Made by a program: the position numbers and the translations under genes. Positions 36,586 to 45,035 of a stretch of DNA of 64,000 nt are shown here, piece after piece. The first letter of the stretch is position 1; each line of letters begins with the position of its first letter. Where the stretch lies: contig NZ_CAMFKW010000006.1 of the NCBI RefSeq assembly GCF_945957345.1, positions 62,001-126,000 of the forward strand, given 5' to 3'. The DNA comes from an uncultured Allobosea sp. GTDB lineage: Bacteria > Pseudomonadota > Alphaproteobacteria > Rhizobiales > Beijerinckiaceae. Below the pieces are notes generated by a model, which had not been told where the DNA came from, made no database searches, and saw only the letters and a program-made list of their open reading frames with translations.

Positions 36586-37694
36586 TGGTTGTCGCGACGT
36601 CTTCCGCCGCTCCGGTCAAGGTTCTCGTCGTCGACGATTCCGTGCTGATGCAGAAGCTGATGACGCAGATCATCAATTCTGCGCCCGGCTTCGAGGTCAT
36701 CGGTATCGCCGGCAGCGCGGAGGAGGGCTGGGACGCGATCCAGGAGCTCCGGCCCGATGTCGTGACGCTCGATCTCGAATTGCCGGGCCGGCATGGCCTG
36801 AAGCTTCTGGCGCGCGTGCTGAAGCAGGATCCGCTGCCAGTGCTGATCGTCTCGGCCTTCGGCGGCCCCGGTGCCGACAACACCATCCAGGCGCTGGAGC
36901 TCGGCGCCATCGACTTCATCGAGAAGCCCGACGGCACGACCCATACGCTCGACGGGTTCATGAAGCATCTCGTCGCGGCGCTGCAGCGCGCCGCCGCCAG
37001 CCGCAAGATGATCGCCGCCGCAAGGCAGATGACGCAGTTGGCCGCCGCTGCACCGGCCCGTCCAGCAATGGCCTCGGCACGGGAGCCGGCGCGCAGCGGC
37101 AAGACCTCGTTGATCGCAATCGGCGCCTCGACCGGCGGCGTCCCGGCCGTGCAGACAGTGATGCGCGATCTCGCCCATCTCCGACTGCCGATCGTCGTCG
37201 TGCAACACATGCCGCCCGGCTATACGGCGAAGTTCGCGGCGCGGCTCGCGACCGCGACCGGGCTCGACGTGCATGAGGCGAATGATGGCGACAGGCTCAA
37301 GCCCGGCATGGCGGTGGTTGCGCCCGGCGGACCACGCCATCTCGAGATCGAGGAGCGCCGCGGCGAGTTCGTCTGCGTGCTGCGCGAGGGGCCGCTGGTC
37401 AGTGGCCACTCACCCTCCGTCGACGTGATGTTCCATTCGGTGGCGCGCAGCGTCGGCAGCCATGCGGTGGGCATCCTGCTCACCGGGATGGGGCGCGACG
37501 GTGCAGACGGTTTGTTAGCCATGCGCAAAGCCGGCGCCGAGACGTTAATCCAAAGCGGGGAGACCTGCGTGGTAAACGGGATGCCGAAAGCGGCCTTCGA
37601 GATTGGAGCCGCCGACAGGGTCGTCCCGCTCAACCAGATCGGTGGAGCAGTCGGACAGCTGGTCGGCGAGCGTCCGAATCTACGCACCGCGTAA
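36585..37694 (+). CDS. cheB: CheB protein-glutamate methylesterase
   Basis: 369 residues: REC domain (Asp63 in VTLDLELPGRHG), linker about 140-172, and an esterase domain with Ser182 (AIGASTGGV), His208 (VVQHMPPGY) and Asp305 ([11 protein letters not shown]). It demethylates and deamidates receptors under CheA control. The ATG at 36585 overlaps the cheD stop; a GTG one codon earlier is possible. Confidence 0.93.
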   Translation: MVVATSSAAPVKVLVVDDSVLMQKLMTQIINSAPGFEVIGIAGSAEEGWDAIQELRPDVVTLDLELPGRHGLKLLARVLKQDPLPVLIVSAFGGPGADNTIQALELGAIDFIEKPDGTTHTLDGFMKHLVAALQRAAASRKMIAAARQMTQLAAAAPARPAMASAREPARSGKTSLIAIGASTGGVPAVQTVMRDLAHLRLPIVVVQHMPPGYTAKFAARLATATGLDVHEANDGDRLKPGMAVVAPGGPRHLEIEERRGEFVCVLREGPLVSGHSPSVDVMFHSVARSVGSHAVGILLTGMGRDGADGLLAMRKAGAETLIQSGETCVVNGMPKAAFEIGAADRVVPLNQIGGAVGQLVGERPNLRTA

Positions 37695-37705
37695 GGAGCA
37701 AAGTT

Positions 37706-38092
37706 ATGTCAAAGGCCAGAAGCGAATACCGCATCCTGGTGGTCGACGACCAGAAGAGCATGCGCGGCCTGGCGACCTATTTCCTCAAGCAGATCGAGTT
37801 CCAGGACATCGACGAGGCGGAGAACGCCCGCGAGGCCCTGATGAAGATGCAGACCAAGCGCTATGATTTGCTGCTGCTCGACTGGAACATGGACGGGATG
37901 AGCGGCATCGACCTGCTGCGCGCCATCCGCTCGGTGCCCGAGCTCAACCAGATCAAGATCATCATGGCGACCTCGGAGCGCTCGGTCGACAAGATGGATG
38001 AGGCGACCAGCAACGGCGCCGACCACTATGTCGTGAAGCCCTATGAATTGCGCGATCTCGAAGTGCGGGTGAAGAAGGTCCTCGCCTGCTGA
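37706..38092 (+). CDS. cheY: CheY-like response regulator, last gene of the chemotaxis cluster
   Basis: 128-residue REC domain: LVVDDQKSMRGLATYFL, acceptor Asp in LLLLDWNMDGMSG, Ser/Thr in IMATSERS, Lys in YVVKPYELRDL. Position after cheB matches the rhizobial cheY2, the motor-binding regulator in Sinorhizobium meliloti. Followed by a strong terminator, so it ends the operon. Confidence 0.9.
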   Translation: MSKARSEYRILVVDDQKSMRGLATYFLKQIEFQDIDEAENAREALMKMQTKRYDLLLLDWNMDGMSGIDLLRAIRSVPELNQIKIIMATSERSVDKMDEATSNGADHYVVKPYELRDLEVRVKKVLAC

Positions 38093-38134
38093 GAGGTGCC
38101 TGTCGAGGCCTGCCGGTCTCGCCATCGTGAAGCG

Positions 38135-38164
38135 AAGCCCCGCGCCGGCCGGCTGCGGGGCTTT
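38135..38164 (+). terminator. Rho-independent terminator after the chemotaxis cluster
   Basis: AAGCCCCGC and GCGGGGCTTT form a GC stem with an 11-base loop, followed by a T-rich stretch (TTTCTGCTTT). It lies about 40 bases after the last cheY. Confidence 0.8.
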
Positions 38165-38210
38165 CTGCTTTCGGGCATGATGCGCGGGTTCCACTGCCGG
38201 AGTGAAGCCC

Positions 38211-38780
38211 ATGCCGCTATCGCGTCGCCAGATCGTCGCCGGGGTTGCCGGAGCTGCCGCTACGGGCTTCGCTTTCCGTCCGGCTTGGGCACAACCCCTC
38301 ACCGGCGCCCATGCCTTCGGCTTCGACAGGCCGGGCGGCTTGCGCCTGCCGCTGGCCGATTACCGCGGCCGGCCGATCCTCGTCGTCAACACCGCGACAC
38401 GCTGCGGTTATGCCGGGCAGATGGCGACGCTGGAGCAGCTCTGGCAGCGCTATCAGATGCGGGGGCTGATGCTTGTCGCTGTGCCCAGCAACGATTTCGG
38501 CGGGCAGGAACCGCTCGACGGCGCGGCCATCGCAGAGGCTGCCCGGCAGAGTCATGGCGCGACCTATACCTTCGTGGAGAAGACCGTGGTGCGCGGGCCG
38601 GAGGCGCATCCGTTTTATCGATGGGCCGCTTCGGAGAAGCCGGCGGACACCCCGCGCTGGAACTTCCACAAATACCTGATCGGCCGTGACGGCGCGCTGC
38701 TCGGCGGCTTTCCGGCCGCGACCGACCCGCTTTCGCCGCAGCTCGTGCAGGCCATCGGGCGGGAGTTGGCGGCGGGGTAA
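38211..38780 (+). CDS. Exported glutathione-peroxidase-family protein (single cysteine)
   Basis: 189 residues with a twin-arginine-type signal (LSRRQIVAGVAGAAATG, cleavage near Ala27). The peroxidase core has Cys65 (VNTATRCGYAGQM), Gln99 (VPSNDFGGQEP) and Trp/Asn in PRWNFHKYL, the full catalytic set. Cys65 is the only cysteine in the protein, so it lacks the resolving cysteine of thioredoxin-dependent members. It needs an external thiol, or forms mixed disulfides, in the periplasm. I chose the ATG at 38211 with GGAG eight bases upstream; a GTG at 38202 is in frame. Confidence 0.86.
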   Translation: MPLSRRQIVAGVAGAAATGFAFRPAWAQPLTGAHAFGFDRPGGLRLPLADYRGRPILVVNTATRCGYAGQMATLEQLWQRYQMRGLMLVAVPSNDFGGQEPLDGAAIAEAARQSHGATYTFVEKTVVRGPEAHPFYRWAASEKPADTPRWNFHKYLIGRDGALLGGFPAATDPLSPQLVQAIGRELAAG

Positions 38781-38814
38781 CTTTCCAGCCTTTCCCGAAG
38801 GGCCCGCCTCTATC

Positions 38815-39348
38815 TCACTTCTTCGGCCGGAACGCCGCGATCACCGCCGGATCGGTTTCGAGCCACGGCCCTTCGATCAGGTCGATGCAATAGGGGATCC
38901 CCGGCATCACCGCGTCGAGGCATTCGGCGATGGCCCGGGGGCGGCCGGGCAGGTTGACGATCAGCGACTTGCCGCGGATGCCGGCCGTCTGGCGCGAGAG
39001 GATCGCGGTCGGCACCTTGGCGAGGCTGACCTGCCGCATCAGCTCGCCGAAGCCGGGCATCGGCTTCTCGACGACGTCTTCGGTGGCTTCGGGCGTGACG
39101 TCGCGCGGGGCCGGGCCGGTGCCGCCGGTCGTGACGATCAGGCAGCAGCCCTCGTGATCGGCGAGGTTGCGCAGTGTTTCGGCGATCGTCGCGCGATCGT
39201 CGGGGATGATGCGCGCGACAGGCTCCCAGGGCGAGGTCAGGACCTTCCGGAAATAGGCGTCGATGGCGGGCCCGCCTTCATCGGCATAGATGCCGGCCGA
39301 GGCGCGGTCGGAGACCGTGACGATTCCAATCCGGGCGGTCTCGGTCAT
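38815..39348 (-). CDS. mogA: MogA/MoaB-type molybdopterin adenylyltransferase
   Basis: 177 residues with RIGIVTVSDRASAGIYADEGG, LIVTTGGTGPAPRDVTPEAT and NLPGRPRAIAECLD, the MPT-binding signatures. It adenylylates molybdopterin before molybdenum insertion in cofactor synthesis. It is convergent with the peroxidase gene and stands alone, with no other cofactor genes nearby. Confidence 0.9.
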   Translation of the reverse strand: MTETARIGIVTVSDRASAGIYADEGGPAIDAYFRKVLTSPWEPVARIIPDDRATIAETLRNLADHEGCCLIVTTGGTGPAPRDVTPEATEDVVEKPMPGFGELMRQVSLAKVPTAILSRQTAGIRGKSLIVNLPGRPRAIAECLDAVMPGIPYCIDLIEGPWLETDPAVIAAFRPKK

Positions 39349-39443
39349 CGGCTTTCTCCTGCGGGCAGGCCTGCTCTATCGGCGGGGTGGACGGACGGTC
39401 AAGCGACCTCGCCAGCGCCGGGACGATCTGATAGCGCAGCGCC

Positions 39444-40448
39444 ATGCGCGCCGCCGCCCAGACCAGCACTGCCAAGGGCTTTGCCGCCAGTTTCGCGATG
39501 ACGGTCGTGTCGATCGTCGGGCTGCTGACCGGGCTGACCTTCTGGCGCGATCCCTATTGGGTGTTCCGCGACAACCCCCCCTGGACGCGCGACGGCGGCG
39601 GCATGAGCCGCCTGCTCGATGTCGAGATGCGCCTGATCAAGCCGCTTCAGATTGCCAGGCTGAAGCCGCAGACGCTGCTGATCGGTTCCTCGGTCGTCTA
39701 TCGCGGCCTCGATCCGCGCGATGTCTCCGCCATGGCGGGCCAAGTCTACAATGCTGGCGTCTCCGCCCTGATGGCGCGGGAGCTTCCGACGCTCGCGGCG
39801 CTCGCCGTCGATGTCGGCAGCATCAGGCGGGTCGTGATCGAGCTCGACTATTTCATGTTCACCGCTTGGCCTCCGCCTGAGCCGATCGATCGCAAGCTCG
39901 CGACAGCATCGGGGCGCGGCGAGGCGCTGGTCTCGACCGTGCTCAACCCGAAGGCGATCGACAATCTGCGCGGGCGACAGTCCCGGCGGACGGAGCCCGG
40001 CCTCTGGCACGCCGACGGCTACAAGGCGACGCCGGATTTCGACGCGGAACTGGTGGGCAGGATCAGCCGCGAGCAGAACATTGCGGCGATGGTCTACCGG
40101 CCCGGCGATCTTTCCTATCTCGAAAGGGCTCTCGATCTGCTGCAGGGGCGGGACGTCACGATCGTCCTGTCACCGATGAGCGCGGCGCAGCGGCAGCTCG
40201 TCGAAGCGGGCGGTCGCGGACCGGAACTCGCAGCCTGGCGCCGCGACGTTGCAGCTCTGGCCGTCCGACGCAGCCTGCCGTTCCACGATTTCGTCTCAGG
40301 GCATCCGTTCGAGGATTTCGACCCGGCCAAGGCGTCGTCGCGCTACTGGCTCGACACCTTGCATTTCAAGCCGGAGGTCGGGCGCTGGCTGCTCGGGCGG
40401 ATCGGGCTCGCCGTGCATCCCGCAGGCGCCGGAGCCACATCCGGCTGA
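39444..40448 (+). CDS. Membrane-anchored SGNH-like hydrolase or acyltransferase of unknown role
   Basis: 334 residues: one N-terminal membrane segment (about 16-33), the rest probably periplasmic. LLIGSSVVYRGLD (Ser82 or Ser83) resembles an SGNH block-I motif, and Asp304-x-x-His307 in WLDTLHFKPEVG resembles block V. I infer an SGNH fold with a catalytic Ser-Asp-His set. Related membrane-anchored proteins modify exopolysaccharide by acetyl transfer, but no polysaccharide genes are present. Its last 83 bases overlap the convergent CelD-type gene. Confidence 0.6.
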   Translation: MRAAAQTSTAKGFAASFAMTVVSIVGLLTGLTFWRDPYWVFRDNPPWTRDGGGMSRLLDVEMRLIKPLQIARLKPQTLLIGSSVVYRGLDPRDVSAMAGQVYNAGVSALMARELPTLAALAVDVGSIRRVVIELDYFMFTAWPPPEPIDRKLATASGRGEALVSTVLNPKAIDNLRGRQSRRTEPGLWHADGYKATPDFDAELVGRISREQNIAAMVYRPGDLSYLERALDLLQGRDVTIVLSPMSAAQRQLVEAGGRGPELAAWRRDVAALAVRRSLPFHDFVSGHPFEDFDPAKASSRYWLDTLHFKPEVGRWLLGRIGLAVHPAGAGATSG

Positions 40449-41529
40449 AGGCCGCCGCCTGCGCCAGTCCGGCTCGACCCGGACCGACGCGGATGATGGC
40501 GTTTGCCATCTCGCGACGCTCGCCCCAGACATAGGTGCCGGCATCGACGCCTTCGCCGGCCCCACTGTCGAAGAAGGCGGGCGGCGTGCCGTTGAAATCC
40601 GCCTGCAGCATGGCGATGGCCAGGGTCCGGCCGGGCGAATACCGGCCTTGCGTTTCGTCATAGGCGATCTTGAGGAAGTGCCGGCGGTTGCCGCTCTCGA
40701 TAAGCAGACCCATGGCGATGGCGCGGCCGTCATGCAGCAGCGTGTCGATCAGCAGCGTGTCGTCGCCGGCGCAAAGTTCGGCCAGGCGGCGGAAATAGGC
40801 GGTGTCGGCTGGCAGGCAGGCGATCGCGGTGCCTTCCTCGCCTTTCCAGCCGGAGGCTTCCAGCGTGAGGAAGGCGTCGAGCGCCTCCAGCGCGCCACGG
40901 CCGCGATTGCGCCGGAAGGTGAGCGCACCCTGCTTTCCCACCTGCCGGAACTGCTGCATCCGCTTCTTGTAGGCAGAGCCGAGCGTGCGGCGCAGATAGG
41001 TTTCGAAATTGTCTTCCGGGCGCGGGATCATCACCGGGCGGACCCAGCGCTCATAGGTCGAGATCGCGCTGCCGGTCTGGCGGCAGGCTTCGGCCAGGGC
41101 CGCGTAGCAAGGGCCGTCGAGCGGGAGCAGCGGCAGCAGCAGGCTGTGCGGCAGGTCGCGCGAGGCGAGGAGATAGCGCATCAGGGCGCGTGCCGCCTCC
41201 GCCGCGTGGTCGCGACCGAGCACCGGCAGCGACGAGACCTCGTAGAGCGGCACCAGCGGCGAGGCGAGGGCGCCGGAGAAGCCGCTGCGCCAGCCGTTCA
41301 TGCGGCGGAAGGCCCAGACGCCGACAAGCTGCTCGAAATCGAGGGCTTCGCTGAGCCAGGCGCAAAGGACGACGATCTCGTCCTCCGGCACGAGCGTCGT
41401 CGCGGCCGAGACCGCGGCCGGGGCCATATGCGGATTGGGTTCGAGCGCGTGGCGGGCAAGCTCCGCGAAAACCTGCCCCAGTTCCGCGTAAGCGGTGGAG
41501 CCGAGGCGCCTGACAACGATCGTGCTCAA
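40366..41529 (-). CDS. GNAT-fold acetyltransferase of the CelD/BioF2-like type
   Basis: 387 residues. A GNAT pair pattern is visible: FETYLRRTLGSAYKKRMQQF, then the second half with GRAIAMGLLIESGNRRHFLK, IAYDETQGRYSPGRTL and FFDSGAGEGVDAGTYVWGER. CelD/BcsL-type proteins are linked to polysaccharide or cellulose synthesis. The Arg/Ala-rich tail (RRARSARAASARPP) is coded within the overlap with the SGNH gene. Its start overlaps the FlhB-like gene (ATGA), so it is translated with a flagellar-type unit, an unusual company for this family. Confidence 0.8.
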   Translation of the reverse strand: MSTIVVRRLGSTAYAELGQVFAELARHALEPNPHMAPAAVSAATTLVPEDEIVVLCAWLSEALDFEQLVGVWAFRRMNGWRSGFSGALASPLVPLYEVSSLPVLGRDHAAEAARALMRYLLASRDLPHSLLLPLLPLDGPCYAALAEACRQTGSAISTYERWVRPVMIPRPEDNFETYLRRTLGSAYKKRMQQFRQVGKQGALTFRRNRGRGALEALDAFLTLEASGWKGEEGTAIACLPADTAYFRRLAELCAGDDTLLIDTLLHDGRAIAMGLLIESGNRRHFLKIAYDETQGRYSPGRTLAIAMLQADFNGTPPAFFDSGAGEGVDAGTYVWGERREMANAIIRVGPGRAGLAQAAAFSRMWLRRLRDARRARSARAASARPPA

Positions 41530-41819
41530 GACCGATGGCCGTCCCGGTTCGGCCGGCGCAATTCGCCGCGCAAGGAGAGAACGAAGGCGATCACCTGCGC
41601 CGTGGCGCGATAGAGCTCCTCCGGAATCTGGTCGTCGAGTTCGACCGCCGAGAGCGCCTGGGCGAGGATCGCGTTCTGCTCGACCGCGACGTGGTGCTCT
41701 CGTCCGGTCTCGACAATGCGCTCGGCCAGCTCGCCGCGGCCTTTGGCGGTGACGCGCGGTGCGCCTTGCCCGTCATATTCGAGCGCGACGGCGATCCGGG
41801 GCGGCTGCGGCGCGCTCAT
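41526..41819 (-). CDS. Free-standing FlhB C-terminal-domain protein (FlhX/EscU-type)
   Basis: 97 residues that match only the cytoplasmic export-switch domain of FlhB: RIAVALEYDGQGAPRVTAKG, then ILAQALSAVELDDQIPEEL and the terminal helix. The four membrane segments and the NPTH autocleavage motif of FlhB are absent; the protein begins where the cleaved C-terminal piece of FlhB begins. In Helicobacter and Campylobacter such a protein (FlhX) can stand in for the FlhB fragment. It overlaps fliK upstream and the CelD-type gene downstream. Confidence 0.85.
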   Translation of the reverse strand: MSAPQPPRIAVALEYDGQGAPRVTAKGRGELAERIVETGREHHVAVEQNAILAQALSAVELDDQIPEELYRATAQVIAFVLSLRGELRRPNRDGHRS

Positions 41820-43459
41820 GACAGGCGGTCCAGGAACTGGCCGGCTGTCGGCTGCATCACGCGGGGCTGGCCGGTATGGATGTCGATGGCGCCGCTGGCG
41901 AAATCGGCATCGAGCAGCGCGCCTTCGAGGCCGGGCGCTGCGCCGCGCAGGAGTTGGCTCGTGTCTTCGCGCTCTGCCCAGATCGAGACGCCGACATCGC
42001 GGCCCTGCAAGGTGACGACGCCCTGGAGCGGCCCCATCGGCTCGACATCAAGCGCGAAACGGATGCGCCAGACCGGCGGGCTCACCCCTTGCGCATCACG
42101 GCGTGGCGGATCGCGTTCGACCTGAAGCGGCAGCATCGAGATGCCCTGCTGGAAGGCGAGCGGGATCTCGGCGAGCCAGCGCTGTGCCGGCTGACCGCCA
42201 TCCTGCCGGGCAGGCTCCAGCGGCAGCGAGGCGTATTGCGACAGCTTGACCCGGTCGAGCGCGGCTTCGGTCTGGTCGAGCAGGGTCTCGGCGATGGCGA
42301 GCGGCTTTTCACCTGGTTTCAGCGAGGGCTCGACGGCCGACTGCGATGCGAGCGGTCCGTCCCGGCGCGGCGGGGTCGGGCGCGAGGACTGATCGGGAGC
42401 GGGATCGGCTTGCTGGTCTCCCGCTGGATTGCCGCCGTGATCCTGGCGGCTCGCCTTTGGGTCGGGCGAGAGGGAATCGACGATCGGCAGCAAGGTCTCG
42501 CGCAGCGTCTGCAGGCTGGCCTTGAGATCACCCTGCCTGGGCAGCGGCAGCCCCGCGGCCTGCCGCGCTTCGAGGAATAGACCGGAAGCCTGGAGAGCTT
42601 CCTTGAGCTTAGCCGCTGTCGGCGCCTGTCGCTCTGCCGGCACGGCCTGGGCAAGCACCTGCTGGATGGCGGGTGGCAGCGTCTTGGGCAAGGCGAGCGA
42701 GATCGTCCCCTGCGCCAGCGCACGCAGATTGGCGAAGAGCGGGGCAAGACCGTCCTGCCGTTGCAGCAGGGGGCCGAGCAACGGCCCGGCGACGGCGCGC
42801 GCAGTCGCGGCCGTGATCACGGGAGCGGCGGACGTCGTCGCAGCTGCCGGCGAGGCGAAATTGGTGGTGGTGGAGGTTGCGGGCGTTGTTCCTGCCGTAG
42901 CGGGAGGCGCGGCAGCAGGCTGCGCCGCCGAAAGGCCGAGCGTTTGCAGGGCTTGCTGCAGGAAGGCCTGCTGCGCCGCCACGGGTGATGGCGGATGCGC
43001 AGCCTGGGGGGCAGCCGGCGCGAGCACGGGCGTGGTGACGGGCTGCGGCGCGGGAGCTGTGGTCAGGACCGTGCGCAGTGGCGCGGCTGCCGAAGCGGGT
43101 GGGGTGGTCGGTTGGAGAGGCGCAGGCGCCTGAGCCGGCTGCTGCGGTTGTCCGGGCGCCGGCGCGTTCGGTGGGCGCACCTCGACCAGCGTGGCGGGCA
43201 GGTCGCCGCCGGGCTGCTCGGGCGGATCGAGGCGCAGCATCAGCGTGGCGCCCGGTTGCAAGGCTGCCTGTCTGGCCTGCGGACCGGCGAGGACGAGTGC
43301 GACCTTGGTGTCGCCGATCATGGCCGTTGCGGTGCCGTCCGGGTCGAGCGAAGACAGCCTCGCTTGCACCGTCCGGCCAGCCGTCAGCTCCCCGCCTGCA
43401 TCGAGCGCTTGCAGCAGGGTGGCGAGGGTCTGGCTCTTGACGAGCTGGGCTAGATTCAT
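41816..43459 (-). CDS. fliK: FliK-like flagellar hook-length control protein
   Basis: 547 residues. The middle (about 80-370) is Ala/Pro/Gln-rich low-complexity sequence, the likely ruler part. The C-terminal hook domain (about 430-547) has the pattern FALDVEPMGPLQGVVTLQG and VSIWAERED of Flg_hook proteins. FliK measures the hook and tells FlhB to switch export substrate; encoding it beside a free FlhB C-terminal domain links the two functionally. No other flagellar structural gene is in the window. Confidence 0.82.
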   Translation of the reverse strand: MNLAQLVKSQTLATLLQALDAGGELTAGRTVQARLSSLDPDGTATAMIGDTKVALVLAGPQARQAALQPGATLMLRLDPPEQPGGDLPATLVEVRPPNAPAPGQPQQPAQAPAPLQPTTPPASAAAPLRTVLTTAPAPQPVTTPVLAPAAPQAAHPPSPVAAQQAFLQQALQTLGLSAAQPAAAPPATAGTTPATSTTTNFASPAAATTSAAPVITAATARAVAGPLLGPLLQRQDGLAPLFANLRALAQGTISLALPKTLPPAIQQVLAQAVPAERQAPTAAKLKEALQASGLFLEARQAAGLPLPRQGDLKASLQTLRETLLPIVDSLSPDPKASRQDHGGNPAGDQQADPAPDQSSRPTPPRRDGPLASQSAVEPSLKPGEKPLAIAETLLDQTEAALDRVKLSQYASLPLEPARQDGGQPAQRWLAEIPLAFQQGISMLPLQVERDPPRRDAQGVSPPVWRIRFALDVEPMGPLQGVVTLQGRDVGVSIWAEREDTSQLLRGAAPGLEGALLDADFASGAIDIHTGQPRVMQPTAGQFLDRLS

Positions 43460-43613
43460 CGAGTGGACCTGTGGCGATGCATCACCCTGTCACGAAAGAT
43501 TAAGCATTTCCTTGCTGGCCGGCCGCGCCATGCAAGGCGTGCCTGCGTGGCGGGTGCTGGTCGGGCGCGCGGCGCTGCGGCAGGGTTGGGCAACCCATTC
43601 GAGGATCTCCGCC

Positions 43614-44621
43614 ATGGACTACCGCCGTCTCGGCCGCTCCGGCCTCAAGGTCTCGCCGCTCTGCCTGGGCACGATGATGTTCGGCGGGCCGGCCGACGAA
43701 GCGACCTCGCGCCGCATCATCGACAGCGCGCGCGAGGCCGGCGTCAATTTCATCGACACGGCCGATGTCTATAACGAGGGCCGGTCCGAGGAGGTGACCG
43801 GCCGCGCCATCGCCAACAATCGCTACGACTGGGTGCTGGCGACGAAGGTCGCGAACCCGATGGGCAAGGGGCCGATGAATGGCGGGTTGTCGCGGCGCTG
43901 GGTGCTGCGCGCCTGCGAGGACAGCCTGCGCCGGCTCGGCAGCGAGACCATCGACGTCTACTACCTCCACAAGGAGGACCACACGACGCCATTGGAGGAG
44001 ACGGTGCATGCGATCGCCGATCTCGTCCGGCAGGGCAAGATCCGGCATTTCGGCGTCTCGAACTACCGCGCCTGGCGGCTGGCCGAGATCTGCCGGCTCT
44101 GCGACGAGCTCGGCATCGACCGCCCCGTCGTCAGCCAGCCCTATTACAACGCGATGAACCGCATGCCGGAGGTCGAGCATCTGCCGGCCTGCGGTTATTT
44201 CGGGTTGGGTGTCGCGTCCTATTCGCCGCTGGCAAGGGGCGTGCTGACCGCGAAATACGCACCGGGGCAGGCGCCGGCCGAGGGTACGCGCGCCGGGCGC
44301 GGCGACCGGCGGATGATGCAGGCCGAGTGGCGCGAGGAGAGCCTCGTCATCGCCCAGACGATCAAGGAGCATGCCGCACGGAAAGGTCTGACGCCGATCC
44401 AGTTCGCGGTGCGCTGGGTGCTCAACAACGCCTTCGTCACGGCGGCGATCGCCGGCCCGCGTACGTTCGAGCAGTGGGAAGCCTATCTCGCGGCGCTCGA
44501 TGCCGGCTTCGACACGGAGGACGAGGCGCTGATCGACCGGCTGGTTCCGGCGGGCCATCCCTCGACGCCGGGCTACAGCGACCCGGCCTATCCGCTCGAG
44601 GGGCGCGTCAGCCGTGTCTGA
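43614..44621 (+). CDS. Aldo/keto reductase
   Basis: 335 residues, NADPH-dependent TIM-barrel reductase. Catalytic tetrad pieces: FIDTADVYNEGRSEE (Asp, Tyr), VLATKVANP (Lys) and DVYYLHKED (His). ASYSPLARGVLTAKYAP is the cofactor-side loop. Closest in pattern to the Tas/YajO group. Start at 43614 (MDYRRLGRSGLKVSPLCLG); the frame is open upstream without homology. Substrate unknown. Confidence 0.9.
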   Translation: MDYRRLGRSGLKVSPLCLGTMMFGGPADEATSRRIIDSAREAGVNFIDTADVYNEGRSEEVTGRAIANNRYDWVLATKVANPMGKGPMNGGLSRRWVLRACEDSLRRLGSETIDVYYLHKEDHTTPLEETVHAIADLVRQGKIRHFGVSNYRAWRLAEICRLCDELGIDRPVVSQPYYNAMNRMPEVEHLPACGYFGLGVASYSPLARGVLTAKYAPGQAPAEGTRAGRGDRRMMQAEWREESLVIAQTIKEHAARKGLTPIQFAVRWVLNNAFVTAAIAGPRTFEQWEAYLAALDAGFDTEDEALIDRLVPAGHPSTPGYSDPAYPLEGRVSRV

Positions 44622-44631
44622 GCGCAGCCCG

Positions 44632-44940
44632 TCAGTTCATCATGCAGAAGCCGCCGACCACGACATCCGTCTGGCACCACGGCTTCTTGGCCTCGTTGTT
44701 CGACGAGAGGCGCAAGGGCAGCGGTTCTGCGCGCTGGGCAGTCGCGGGCGGGAAGGGGACGCGTTCCGGTTCGCTGGTCGCCGCCTGCGCGCTGCCGGCG
44801 CCGGCAGCGATGCCGGGCACGACGACCACACGGCTCGTCGTGGAGCTGCGCCCGCCCAGGCGGAACCTCGCCGCCTCGGCCTGAACGGGCAGCAAGGTGG
44901 CGGTCGCGAGCAGGCACAGGACGGCGGCGATGCGGCGCAT
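44632..44940 (-). CDS. Small secreted protein of unknown function
   Basis: 102 residues starting at MRRIAAVLCLLATATLLPVQAEA, a clear Sec signal peptide with an AEA cleavage site. The mature part is Ala/Pro-rich and ends WCQTDVVVGGFCMMN with two cysteines that could form one disulfide. I do not recognise a family. It is convergent with the aldo/keto reductase, ten bases apart. Confidence 0.7.
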   Translation of the reverse strand: MRRIAAVLCLLATATLLPVQAEAARFRLGGRSSTTSRVVVVPGIAAGAGSAQAATSEPERVPFPPATAQRAEPLPLRLSSNNEAKKPWCQTDVVVGGFCMMN

Positions 44941-45035
44941 GAAAGCGGTCTCCCGGTTGCGGAGAGGATGGCGCGATCTTCCGCAACGGCAAGGAAAGCC
45001 TGAAATCAGCCTCAGCGAGGCGTTAACACCGCTTC

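Noticed and set aside
41526..41819. The FlhB-like gene as a broken flhB
   Set aside because: It has its own start, tight overlaps with both neighbours and a domain-exact boundary, so a dedicated small gene is more likely than a pseudogene.
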